From assembly GCA_031275285.1 (NCBI GenBank), contig JAISOY010000203.1, forward strand, positions 1-64,000: 64,000 nt of DNA. Direction: 5' to 3'. This document shows positions 11,080 through 19,162 of this stretch, in pieces. Origin of the DNA: Bacteroidales bacterium. GTDB lineage: Bacteria; Bacteroidota; Bacteroidia; Bacteroidales; UBA4181. A program made the position numbers and the translations under genes. Within the stretch, counting starts at the first letter, position 1. Each line of letters begins with the position of its first letter. A model generated the notes under the pieces. The model ran no database searches. It was not told the origin of the DNA and was given only the letters and a program-made list of their open reading frames with translations.

Positions 11080-12528
11080 TTATCCCACACTTCCTTCCAG
11101 ACTGATTGCGAGTAGTTTTTGGGCTTCCACGGCAAACTCCATAGGCAACTGGTTGATTACTTCCCGCGCATAACCATTAACAATGAGTCCTACAGCGTCT
11201 TCCGTATTGATTCCTCTCTGGTTGCAGTAAAACAATTGGTCTTCTCCTATTTTTGAGGTGGTCGCTTCATGCTCCACTACGGAAGAAGTGTTGGCTACTT
11301 CCATGTACGGGAATGTATGGGCACCGCACTGGTCTCCCAGCAACAGCGAATCACATTGTGAAAAATTCCTGGCATTTTCAGCCCGGTCCACTACTTTTAC
11401 CAGCCCCCGGTAACTATTCTGGCTACGCCCGGCTGATATTCCTTTTGAAACGATCCTGCTCCGGGTATTTTTCCCGATATGTATCATTTTGGTACCCGTG
11501 TCGGCCTGTTGCCGGTTATTGGTCAATGCAACCGAGAAAAACTCTCCGGTAGAATGGTCCCCCTGTAATATGCAACTCGGATATTTCCATGTGATGGCAG
11601 ATCCCGTTTCCACTTGTGTCCAGGATAACTTAGACCGGTCTCCTTTACAAATTCCCCTTTTGGTTACAAAATTAAAAATACCACCTTTCCCGTCTTTGTC
11701 TCCCGGATACCAGTTTTGTACAGTGGAATATTTTACTTCTGCATCTTTTAATACCACAATTTCCACTACCGCAGCATGCAGTTGGTTTTCATCCCGTTGA
11801 GGTGCTGTGCAGCCTTCAAGATAAGACACATATCCTCCTTCGTCAGCAATCAGCAGGGTCCGTTCAAATTGTCCGGTATTGGCGGCATTGATCCGGAAAT
11901 AGGTGGATAACTCCATCGGACAACGTACTCCTTTCGGGATGTAACAAAATGATCCGTCACTGAATACAGCCGAATTAAGGGCGGCAAAGTAATTATCTTC
12001 TGGAGGTACCACAGAACCCATATATTGTTGTACCAACTCCGGATGTTCGCGTACAGCTTCACTGAACGAACAGAAAATAATTCCATGCTTGGCCAGTTCG
12101 TCCTTAAAGGTGGTTTTTACTGAAATACTGTCCATGACTGCATCTACGGCTACTCCGGCCAATAATTTCTGTTCTTCAAGCGGAATGCCCAACTTTTCAA
12201 AAGTTTTACGAAGTTCCGGATCCACCTCGTCCATACTGTTCAATGCCGGACGTTGCTTTGGTGCAGCATAGTAAATGATATCCTGATAATTGATTTCAGG
12301 TATTTCCAAATGGGCCCATTCCGGCATTTCCATATTCAGCCAATGCCGGTAGGCTTTCAGGCGGAAATCCAACATAAATGCTGGTTCCTCTTTTTTTCGG
12401 GAAATTAAACGGATCACATCCTCATTCAACCCTTTGGGTATGGTCTCCGTTTCAATTTCGGTAACAAACCCATGCTCATATTCCCTCTGTGTGACTTTAT
12501 TTAATATTTCGTCCTGTTCAGTACTCAT
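11080..12528 (-). CDS. sufB: Fe-S cluster assembly scaffold SufB
   Basis: SufB is the scaffold of the SufBCD complex on which iron-sulfur clusters are built in the cytoplasm. The 482-residue length and the sequence are typical: an N-terminal helical region, then the long beta-helix core with segments such as [36 protein letters not shown] and [19 protein letters not shown], and the C-terminal [15 protein letters not shown]. Conserved cysteines include those in GCTAP and SQCDSLL. Unusually, neither sufC nor sufD follows; the next gene in the same direction is the GWxTD lipoprotein. The rest of the machinery must be elsewhere. A -7 box lies at 12582-12589. Confidence 0.96.
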   Translation of the reverse strand: MSTEQDEILNKVTQREYEHGFVTEIETETIPKGLNEDVIRLISRKKEEPAFMLDFRLKAYRHWLNMEMPEWAHLEIPEINYQDIIYYAAPKQRPALNSMDEVDPELRKTFEKLGIPLEEQKLLAGVAVDAVMDSISVKTTFKDELAKHGIIFCSFSEAVREHPELVQQYMGSVVPPEDNYFAALNSAVFSDGSFCYIPKGVRCPMELSTYFRINAANTGQFERTLLIADEGGYVSYLEGCTAPQRDENQLHAAVVEIVVLKDAEVKYSTVQNWYPGDKDGKGGIFNFVTKRGICKGDRSKLSWTQVETGSAITWKYPSCILQGDHSTGEFFSVALTNNRQQADTGTKMIHIGKNTRSRIVSKGISAGRSQNSYRGLVKVVDRAENARNFSQCDSLLLGDQCGAHTFPYMEVANTSSVVEHEATTSKIGEDQLFYCNQRGINTEDAVGLIVNGYAREVINQLPMEFAVEAQKLLAISLEGSVG

Positions 12529-12581
12529 GATTGATCGGTTTTCGGTACATTACGGATCATCCGTTCCGTATAACGAAGATG

Positions 12582-12589
12582 CAAAGATA
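12582..12589 (-). promoter_or_regulatory. -7 box of sufB
   Basis: TATCTTTG followed by C on the minus strand, 54 bp before the sufB start codon. It fits TAnnTTTG; no clear TTTG box at 19-21 bp upstream. Confidence 0.5.
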
Positions 12590-12717
12590 AAGATTTTGGT
12601 GCAATTATTTGAAAACTGCTCTTTTATCTTTTATGACATGATCATGTTTTCAGTCGCTTTTTGGGAAAAGTCCGTGTGTTTTTACTCTTTAAAAATCCTA
12701 TATTGAAGTAACAATTT

Positions 12718-12725
12718 TATCTTTG
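12718..12725 (+). promoter_or_regulatory. -7 box almost touching the pgeF start
   Basis: TATCTTTG fits the -7 consensus but ends only 4 bp before the pgeF ATG at 12730. Transcription from it would begin near 12731-12734, so the mRNA would be leaderless or start at the second ATG (12736). Confidence 0.4.
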
Positions 12726-12729
12726 TTAC

Positions 12730-13551
12730 ATGAATATGATCAATCAACCACCCATCCTTCATTTCGAATCGATTGAAGCATCAGGGAATGTCACAGCATT
12801 CACGACTACCCGTTATGGCGGATATAGTTCCGGTAATTATGCTTCTTTCAACCTGAGTTATTATTCGGGTGATTTAACCGGGAATGTGGATAAGAACCGC
12901 GAGGAATTATGCCGGATAATACATATTTTACCGGATCGTTTGTTCGCCCCATATCAGGTACATGGTGACGAAATATTCATCATCGATGAATGTTTTTTGC
13001 ATGAAAAAGCTGAGAGGAAGGATCCATTACTTAATGGAAAGGATGCATTGATCACATCTTTTAAAGATATATGCATTGCCGTATCTACGGCCGATTGTGT
13101 GCCGGTGTTGCTTTATGACCCCGGGAAACAAATAATTGGGGCGGTGCATGCCGGTTGGCGGGGAACATGTAAACGTATCCTACAAAAAGTGATCAGACAA
13201 ATGGTAACGATATGGGAATCTGATCCATCAAAATTATATGCTGCCATTGGACCTTCCATCGGTCCGGATGCTTTTGAAGTTGGAGATGAGGTATACCGCT
13301 CTTTTGCTGAAGAAAGTTTTGATATGGAGCTGATTGCCCGGTATCATCAGAGTTCAGGGAAATATCACATCGATCTGTGGGAGGCTAACCGTTTACAACT
13401 TATATCCGAAGGAGTACAACAGGAAAAAATAGAAATTGCAGGCATATGTACCCGGCAGCATACGGACGCTTTTTTTTCGGCAAGAGAACTGGGGATATCT
13501 TCAGGCAGGATGCTTACCGGAATCTGTATGCATTCCGGGAAACAGAATTGA
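12730..13551 (+). CDS. pgeF: Multicopper-type peptidoglycan/purine enzyme PgeF (YfiH family)
   Basis: A 273-residue cytoplasmic protein of the YfiH/laccase-domain family. Members have been described as peptidoglycan editing factors and as purine nucleoside-converting enzymes using a metal site. The three metal-binding residues are present: His78 in QVHG, Cys123 in STADCVP, and His140 in AVHAGWRG. The C-terminal CTRQHTDAFFSAR segment is also typical. The substrate in this organism cannot be fixed from sequence. It stands alone, divergent from sufB and convergent with the metallo-hydrolase. ATG at 12736 is an alternative start. Confidence 0.9.
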   Translation: MNMINQPPILHFESIEASGNVTAFTTTRYGGYSSGNYASFNLSYYSGDLTGNVDKNREELCRIIHILPDRLFAPYQVHGDEIFIIDECFLHEKAERKDPLLNGKDALITSFKDICIAVSTADCVPVLLYDPGKQIIGAVHAGWRGTCKRILQKVIRQMVTIWESDPSKLYAAIGPSIGPDAFEVGDEVYRSFAEESFDMELIARYHQSSGKYHIDLWEANRLQLISEGVQQEKIEIAGICTRQHTDAFFSARELGISSGRMLTGICMHSGKQN

Positions 13552-13589
13552 ATAATTTATTCTGGAAAGTGGCTTATTATCGGAAGGCG

Positions 13590-14690
13590 TTAATCAAAAT
13601 TCCACCAGACAGTTCGTTTCACAGGTTCACCGATAGTATAGGGTTCACCGATTTTTGGAACGGTTACCGGGATATTCAGCGAGTCGGCTACAGGAAGCAG
13701 CCGGTATATCGGATCGTTCCAGGAATGATAGGTTGCTGAAAACTTGGCCCAATGTACGGGAAATAGCATATCGGCCTGTAAGTCCAATGCCGCCGCAGCG
13801 GTTTGTTCCGGATAACAATGGCTGGATGGCCAGTACGGACTGTATTGACCGTTTTCCAGTAATGCCAGATCGAAAGGCCCGTATTTATTCCCAATATCTT
13901 TGAAATGGAGATTATAACCACCGTCTCCGCCAAGGAAGAGGCGATACCCGTGAATATCCAGTACATAGGACGACCAAAGTGTTTTATTTTTTTTATTACG
14001 TCTTCCGGAGAAATGTTGTGCCGGAGTGGACGTGAGTATAATATCCGGTGATATAGGAACAGTATCGGACCAGTTGACGACATATAGCTGATCTTTGTCG
14101 TACCCCCAGTAAAGCATGGTTCTGTCAACGCCCGACGGAACAACTACCTGATCGACGGATTTTCTTAATTTCCGGAGCGTTTTGTAATCCATATGGTCAT
14201 AATGGTCATGTGTCAGGATCAACAGGTCTATGTCCGGCATATCTTTCAGTGAATATATATTGCTTCCGTCAAAATTCCGGTTGATGAACCATAACGGTGA
14301 TCCGTACCCTGAAAAAACAGGATCGACTAAAATATTGAATCTTTTGGACTGGATGAGATATGACGAATGTCCGAACCATGTGATGGTCGGTGCGGTATAT
14401 ACGGTATCTTTCAGATTGGTTTTTACAGAGGGCATCTTTTGTGACAGTACCGGCTTTTTGAACCTGCTGTAGCGTTCTTTTCGGAACCTGCTTTTCGGAA
14501 CAGCCTTTCTTGTAGTATCTAAAGGAGGATACAGGTTTTGAAATTTTCCGTCCAGGTAGTTGGGTAATGATTCAAATACAAGTTGTTGCTTTTTTGACGG
14601 ATACCGGCCGGTAGAACGGATAGCAGAGCAGGCAACGGCTATCATTCCTCCCGTAATTAAAATGATAATAATATGTAGCCATCTTTTCAT
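13590..14690 (-). CDS. Metallo-beta-lactamase fold lipoprotein hydrolase
   Basis: A 366-residue exported member of the metallo-beta-lactamase superfamily, of the type related to NAPE-PLD and UlaG. Hydrophobic residues 5-20 end in a lipobox with Cys21 (AVAC), so it is probably a lipoprotein. The metal-binding motif THDHYDHMD is present, preceded by TWFGHSSYLIQ and NILVDPVFS, and followed by a GGDGGY segment and a VHWAKF segment with further ligands. The substrate is not deducible; phospholipid-like or other phosphodiester substrates are known in the family. It is the last gene of the exbB-exbD-tonB-methyltransferase run, 18 bp after the methyltransferase. Confidence 0.85.
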   Translation of the reverse strand: MKRWLHIIIILITGGMIAVACSAIRSTGRYPSKKQQLVFESLPNYLDGKFQNLYPPLDTTRKAVPKSRFRKERYSRFKKPVLSQKMPSVKTNLKDTVYTAPTITWFGHSSYLIQSKRFNILVDPVFSGYGSPLWFINRNFDGSNIYSLKDMPDIDLLILTHDHYDHMDYKTLRKLRKSVDQVVVPSGVDRTMLYWGYDKDQLYVVNWSDTVPISPDIILTSTPAQHFSGRRNKKNKTLWSSYVLDIHGYRLFLGGDGGYNLHFKDIGNKYGPFDLALLENGQYSPYWPSSHCYPEQTAAAALDLQADMLFPVHWAKFSATYHSWNDPIYRLLPVADSLNIPVTVPKIGEPYTIGEPVKRTVWWNFD

Positions 14691-14708
14691 GAATTGTCAA
14701 AATAATGT

Positions 14709-15485
14709 TCAATAAGAAAACTTTCTTCTGAATTCGGAACAAACAATTGCTGCTGCAGTAGCTACGTTCAATGACTCGGAAGTATCTTCTCCGGCCGGAT
14801 ATGACGGTATTAATATGCGCTTATTTACATAAAAACCTATATCCTTACTGATCCCTTTTGATTCATTTCCCATTATGATTACCGCTTTTTCATTCAAAGA
14901 TTCTTTATAAATATTGTTTCCGTCCAGGAATGTTCCATAGATAGGAAAATCGGGAAATGAGTTTTTCAATTGTTCAAAGAAAAGTACGTTGGATACATAT
15001 ACTTTGACGCGGGTAAGCGCCCCCATAGTCGATTGTACGGTTTTAGGGTTATACGGGTCAGCGCAGCCTTCTCCGCATATTACATGCTGTATTCCGAACC
15101 AATCGGCAATCCGGATAATGGTACCTAAGTTTCCGGGGTCCTGCACCCGGTCAAGGAATAGTGAAAGTCCGGATACAATATCTGTAAAAACTATCTCATG
15201 GGTAGGTATTTCAACCAGGGCAACAGCTTGATTAGGGGTTTTTAAGAAACTGATCTGGGATAGTTCTTTTTCTTCTACAGCTATTACTTCTACCTGGTTA
15301 GAAATTAGGTGTCCGGGTAATTCTTCTATCCAGGCGGCTTTGGCCAGAATACAGCGAACATACAATGAAGAGCCCAGCATTTCCCGGACATTTTTATCTC
15401 CTTCCACCAAAAACAACCGGTTTTGATAACGGTATTTTTTTTGTTCCAGAGAACGGATCAGTTTTATTTTGGCTTTACTTAACAA
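14709..15485 (-). CDS. TrmH/SpoU-family RNA 2'-O-methyltransferase
   Basis: A 258-residue SPOUT methyltransferase acting on rRNA or tRNA; the target is not deducible. The N-terminal substrate-binding domain (1-90) precedes the knot motifs RVQDPGNLGTIIRIADW (about 113-129), MGNESKGIS and SLNVATAAAIVCSEF. The start is TTG at 15485: the tonB stop codon lies in the same frame only four codons upstream, so no ATG start is possible, and MLSKAKIKLIRSL matches family N-termini. It is a paralog of rlmB in this window. It sits between tonB (9 bp) and the metallo-hydrolase, in one apparent operon. Confidence 0.85.
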   Translation of the reverse strand: MLSKAKIKLIRSLEQKKYRYQNRLFLVEGDKNVREMLGSSLYVRCILAKAAWIEELPGHLISNQVEVIAVEEKELSQISFLKTPNQAVALVEIPTHEIVFTDIVSGLSLFLDRVQDPGNLGTIIRIADWFGIQHVICGEGCADPYNPKTVQSTMGALTRVKVYVSNVLFFEQLKNSFPDFPIYGTFLDGNNIYKESLNEKAVIIMGNESKGISKDIGFYVNKRILIPSYPAGEDTSESLNVATAAAIVCSEFRRKFSY

Positions 15486-15494
15486 AGCAACAAC

Positions 15495-16313
15495 TTATTC
15501 TCCCTGTAATTTAAAGATATAGGTAATGGTCCCTTTTTGTACGGGAGCATCGGGTTTTCGTGTGAATTTAGCCTGTTTAGCGGCTTTTAAAGCAGCATCG
15601 AGCAGTGTTTTATCCAAAGTGGTCGATCCTTTGACTCCTGCAATGGCATTACTTACATTTCCATCTTTATCGACAGTGATTTCTACTACTACCTTACCCT
15701 GTTCCTGGGATTTATAAACTGGTAGGGGAAGTCTTCCCTGTAAACCTCTTCCACTTAATGAGAAAGTACCTCTGCCGTCATCTCCGCCTTCTCCATAAAC
15801 GTGTACATCCGGTGCTCCGGTGGTAACTCCCTGATTGCCTTCTCCTCCGGCCTCTCCCTGACTGGTGGCTGTGCTGGCGTTATCTCCCCTTCCGGGATAA
15901 AGTGCCCGTTGGTTTACTGTTCTTTCAACAGGTTTCGGTTCTTCAACCGGCTTCGGTTCCTCTTTGGGCGTTTCTTTAGGCTCTTCTTTGGGTTTGGTCT
16001 CTTTTTCTTTAGGTTTGGTTTCTGGCTTTGGAGGAATGGTTACGGCTTCTTCTATGTCCTGTGTTAAGACCGGATCTTCCTGTTCGGGTTGTGATGTTTG
16101 AACAGGTTTTGGTTGAACCGGCGCGGGATCGTTTCTCCGGGGTTCATAATTTCCCATTCCAAAATTACTATTTCCAAAATCGACCATAATGCCTTGTTCT
16201 TCAGGTAATGGTAAGGGAGTCCTGAAAGCCATGAATAACAAAATGAACAACAAGATACCATGGAAAATAAGGGTACCAGCTAATCCGTTACGATATTTGA
16301 CCGGTGTTGCCAT
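15495..16313 (-). CDS. TonB-like energy transducer
   Basis: A 272-residue inner-membrane protein that would couple the proton motive force, through ExbB-ExbD, to outer-membrane transport. It has one N-terminal membrane segment (about 11-29), a long Pro/Lys/Glu-rich periplasm-spanning region (about 75-130), a Gly-rich stretch (about 145-190) and a C-terminal TonB-type domain containing VVVEITVDKDGNV. The first half resembles TolA/TonB hybrids that Bacteroidota pair with ExbBD, so a TolA-like role is an alternative. It follows exbD by 25 bp. Confidence 0.85.
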   Translation of the reverse strand: MATPVKYRNGLAGTLIFHGILLFILLFMAFRTPLPLPEEQGIMVDFGNSNFGMGNYEPRRNDPAPVQPKPVQTSQPEQEDPVLTQDIEEAVTIPPKPETKPKEKETKPKEEPKETPKEEPKPVEEPKPVERTVNQRALYPGRGDNASTATSQGEAGGEGNQGVTTGAPDVHVYGEGGDDGRGTFSLSGRGLQGRLPLPVYKSQEQGKVVVEITVDKDGNVSNAIAGVKGSTTLDKTLLDAALKAAKQAKFTRKPDAPVQKGTITYIFKLQGE

Positions 16314-16338
16314 TTGTTCTGATTAATACACAATTAAA

Positions 16339-16740
16339 TTACCGTCTCCTTTCGGGTGAGGTAGCCATGATTAATTTATATTTATTCCGTGCCGCTATAT
16401 TCATTACTTTCACCATGTCCTTCACCTGTACAGTTTCATCCATGTGCAGGGAAATGGTCGGATCGGGAGCATCCATGAGTTTTAACTGCAACTGACGCTC
16501 CAGGTCTGCCAGTGGAACAGGAGTGGTTTCAATGTAATAATGAAGGTCCTTGGAGATGGATACACTGGTAACTGCTTTAGCTGAAGTCTGGTTATTGCTT
16601 TGGGGTAAGAGTAATTTCAAAGCATTTGGGCTTACCAGGGTAGAGGTGATCATAAAAAATATGAGCAATAAAAAGACCAGGTCGGTCATCGATGACATAC
16701 TGAATGACGGATTGATCTTATTTGATGAGCGGATAGCCAT
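16339..16740 (-). CDS. exbD: ExbD/TolR-type biopolymer transport protein
   Basis: A 133-residue inner-membrane protein with one membrane segment (about 19-40) containing the conserved Asp of the family in SSMTDLVFLLLIFFMI (Asp20), which takes part in proton flow with ExbB. A periplasmic domain follows. The gene starts 7 bp after exbB and precedes the tonB-like gene. The sequence alone does not separate ExbD from TolR; the neighbouring TonB-like protein favours ExbD. Confidence 0.9.
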   Translation of the reverse strand: MAIRSSNKINPSFSMSSMTDLVFLLLIFFMITSTLVSPNALKLLLPQSNNQTSAKAVTSVSISKDLHYYIETTPVPLADLERQLQLKLMDAPDPTISLHMDETVQVKDMVKVMNIAARNKYKLIMATSPERRR

Positions 16741-16747
16741 AGATCAG

Positions 16748-17458
16748 TTATTTTACCGGTTCATTGAGTAAATCCATAAATTCGGTGGTATTGGCTTCCA
16801 GTCCATTGACCACTTTTTCAATGCTGGCTACTAATATATTGTAGGCAAAATAGGCAATGATACCTACAAATAGACCAGCTACTGTTGTGACCATTGCTTC
16901 ATAGATACCGGATGATAGTATCTGGATATCGATATTGTTCCCGGCCATCGACATATCATAAAATGCCCTTACCATACCGGTAACAGTTCCTAAGAACCCA
17001 AGCATGGGAGCACCTCCGGCGGCAGTGGCCAATGCCGGTAACCCTCTTTCCAGTTTAAATATTTCTAATCGTCCTACATTTTCTATAGCAGTATTGATAT
17101 CACTTAACGGGCGTCCGATACGTTGAATCCCTTTTTCGATCATACGTGCGATAGGGCTATCAGTAGATTGGCAAAGGGCTAGGGCAGACTCAATTTTACC
17201 TTCATGGATATAATCCTTGATACGGTTCATAAAGTTTTCATCTGTTTGTGCCGCTTTACGTATGGCGAAGTAACGTTCTACAAAAATATAGACAGCAAGA
17301 ACTGACAATGCTGCAATAGGAATCATGATCCATCCTCCTTTGAGGGCAAGATCCCATAATGGCATACTAACTTCTTCCGGTGCCGCATCTAAGGCATTCA
17401 CCATCTGTTCCTGACCTGATATCTGCGCTGAAGCCTGTAATAAAAAATTGTATAGCAT
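16748..17458 (-). CDS. exbB: ExbB/TolQ/MotA-family proton channel protein
   Basis: A 236-residue inner-membrane protein forming the proton channel with ExbD. Membrane segments are seen at about 39-62, 140-165 and 183-205, with the family segment GLPALATAAGGAPMLGFLGTV at about 139-159 and TVAGLFVGIIAYFAYN. The N-terminal 35 residues are an extension typical of Bacteroidota. It is the first gene of a five-gene run: exbB, exbD, tonB-like, RNA methyltransferase, metallo-hydrolase. A -7 box is at 17522-17529. Confidence 0.92.
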   Translation of the reverse strand: MLYNFLLQASAQISGQEQMVNALDAAPEEVSMPLWDLALKGGWIMIPIAALSVLAVYIFVERYFAIRKAAQTDENFMNRIKDYIHEGKIESALALCQSTDSPIARMIEKGIQRIGRPLSDINTAIENVGRLEIFKLERGLPALATAAGGAPMLGFLGTVTGMVRAFYDMSMAGNNIDIQILSSGIYEAMVTTVAGLFVGIIAYFAYNILVASIEKVVNGLEANTTEFMDLLNEPVK

Positions 17459-17521
17459 TAAAATTGAGTTTAAAATAATCGTTATGTGCTTGTCTGATAT
17501 TGGTTTAATATTTTATGATGA

Positions 17522-17529
17522 CAAAGATA
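17522..17529 (-). promoter_or_regulatory. -7 box of the exbB operon
   Basis: TATCTTTG on the minus strand, 64 bp before the exbB start codon, in the gap after nhaD. No clear TTTG box at the usual distance upstream. Confidence 0.45.
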
Positions 17530-17549
17530 ATAAAACCCCGGATACTTTG

Positions 17550-18941
17550 TCATCCCATCAACAAATAATATGCTGCGACCCCGGAAAGATATCCTGCTGC
17601 TGCCAATAGGGTTACTTTTTTTACATACCATATGAAATCTATTTTTGTCAATCCCATTGCAGCTACACCAGCAGCAGAACCAATGATCAACATACTTCCC
17701 CCGGTTCCGGCACAGTATGCCAACAGTTCCCAGAATGTTCCGTCTGTAACAAAATGACTCATATATGCTGCTCTGGCCGGATCGGCGATCGTAGCTAATG
17801 TTTCAGGGGTCATTACGTCATACATCCCCATGGTACCTGCTACCAGAGGTACATTATCCACTATCGAGGATAACGTACCAATAGCAATGTTTATTGCATA
17901 GATATTGTGTACTTTCTCATCGAGAAAAGCGCTGAATATGTTTAGGTGTCCTGCAGATTCCAGACCTGCAACGGCCAGTAAGATACCTAGAAAGAAGAAA
18001 ATCGTAGGCGTATCGATTTTTTTCAGTATCCCGGCCAGGGTCAGGCGCATCCTTAATTCCTTCTGTTTGCGGCGATGCAAAATTTCCGTCATGACCCACA
18101 TAAATCCTAATACCAGTAAAACCCCAAGATAAGGAGGAAGATGGGTAATGGATTTAAATACCGGGACAAATAATAGCCCTAAAACTCCTGATACCAGGAC
18201 TATCCATCGTTCCCGGTCGGTTGTCGGGACTTTTGATTTCGCCCGGTCCGTACGGGACGGTGGAACTGCATTTCCCTTCATAGTAAATGATACAATGATA
18301 AGGGGTATCAGCATACAGATTAAACTGGGTATAAATAATTGTTTGATAATGTTGGCAGCGGTAATTTGTCCGCCGATCCATAACATAATGGTGGTCACAT
18401 CCCCGATCGGTGACCAGGCGCCGCCGGCATTGGCAGCTATAACCACCATACTGGCGAAAAACCAACGCGTATTCTTGCCGCCGATTAATTTTTGCATGAG
18501 AGCAATCATCACAATAGTGGTCGTGAGGTTATCCAGTGCCGCCGACATAAAAAAAGTAAGGAATGAGAATATCCATAATAACTTCACCTTTTTGGTGGTC
18601 TTGATTATTTTGGATAAAATGCTGAACCCTCCATGACTATCGATAATTTCGACAATAGTCATAGCACCCAGAAGAAAAAACAGGATTTCGCTGATCTCGC
18701 CAAGATGTTCTATTAACTCATGATGGGTCACAAAATCCATTACCGAAGCTCCCGGATTCAGTTTTGTGTAATCCTGGAAACTGGTTAATTCAGGATAAAT
18801 CGTATCACCGCCAAAAGCAATACATACCCATACTAAAGCAGCCGTAATCAGGGCAGAAGCCGCTTTGTCTATTTTTAATGTATGCTCCAGTGCAATAGCA
18901 GAATAGCCTATAATGAAAATAGCAATGATCAGGTAAAACAT
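17550..18941 (-). CDS. nhaD: Na+/H+ antiporter NhaD
   Basis: A 463-residue inner-membrane sodium/proton antiporter of the IT superfamily, used for sodium export and pH balance. Hydrophobic segments cover nearly the whole length. Family segments are visible: AFGGDTIYPELTSF, FFLLGAMTIVEIIDSHGGF, NLTTTIVMIALMQKLIG, GGAWSPIGDVTTIMLW and NVPLVAGTMGMYDV; Asp/Thr residues in the last three are the expected ion-binding elements. The gene is monocistronic or leads into exbB 91 bp later; each has its own -7 box. It diverges from typA. Confidence 0.93.
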   Translation of the reverse strand: MFYLIIAIFIIGYSAIALEHTLKIDKAASALITAALVWVCIAFGGDTIYPELTSFQDYTKLNPGASVMDFVTHHELIEHLGEISEILFFLLGAMTIVEIIDSHGGFSILSKIIKTTKKVKLLWIFSFLTFFMSAALDNLTTTIVMIALMQKLIGGKNTRWFFASMVVIAANAGGAWSPIGDVTTIMLWIGGQITAANIIKQLFIPSLICMLIPLIIVSFTMKGNAVPPSRTDRAKSKVPTTDRERWIVLVSGVLGLLFVPVFKSITHLPPYLGVLLVLGFMWVMTEILHRRKQKELRMRLTLAGILKKIDTPTIFFFLGILLAVAGLESAGHLNIFSAFLDEKVHNIYAINIAIGTLSSIVDNVPLVAGTMGMYDVMTPETLATIADPARAAYMSHFVTDGTFWELLAYCAGTGGSMLIIGSAAGVAAMGLTKIDFIWYVKKVTLLAAAGYLSGVAAYYLLMG

Positions 18942-18981
18942 CGTTATATTTTATGGATAAGAGGATTTTAATAAACGGCTG

Positions 18982-18989
18982 CAAATGTA
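18982..18989 (-). promoter_or_regulatory. -7 box of nhaD
   Basis: TACATTTG followed by C on the minus strand, 40 bp before the nhaD start codon. It fits TAnnTTTG; the upstream region is very AT-rich and lacks a clear TTTG at 19-21 bp. Confidence 0.5.
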
Positions 18990-19129
18990 CGAAAAATGTA
19001 TATAAAATAAACATTTTTGATGATCAATTTATATTGATGTATGTTTTGGTCGCAGATGTTTATGTTTTTGATTTATAGATCGTAAGTGTATTTTGTAATG
19101 GTCCTGTATAAAAAAAGCAAAAAATACCA

Positions 19130-19137
19130 TACCTTTG
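19130..19137 (+). promoter_or_regulatory. -7 box of typA-rseP
   Basis: TACCTTTG followed by C on the plus strand, 25 bp before the typA start codon. The nearest upstream TTTG (19092-19095) is 34 bp away, so only the -7 element is convincing. Confidence 0.5.
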
Positions 19138-19162
19138 CAGCCCGAAATTTATATTATTCTTC

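Noticed and set aside
18148-18636. A 162-residue frame antisense to nhaD
   Set aside because: Shadow of a conserved membrane-protein gene; no promoter, signal or motif of its own.
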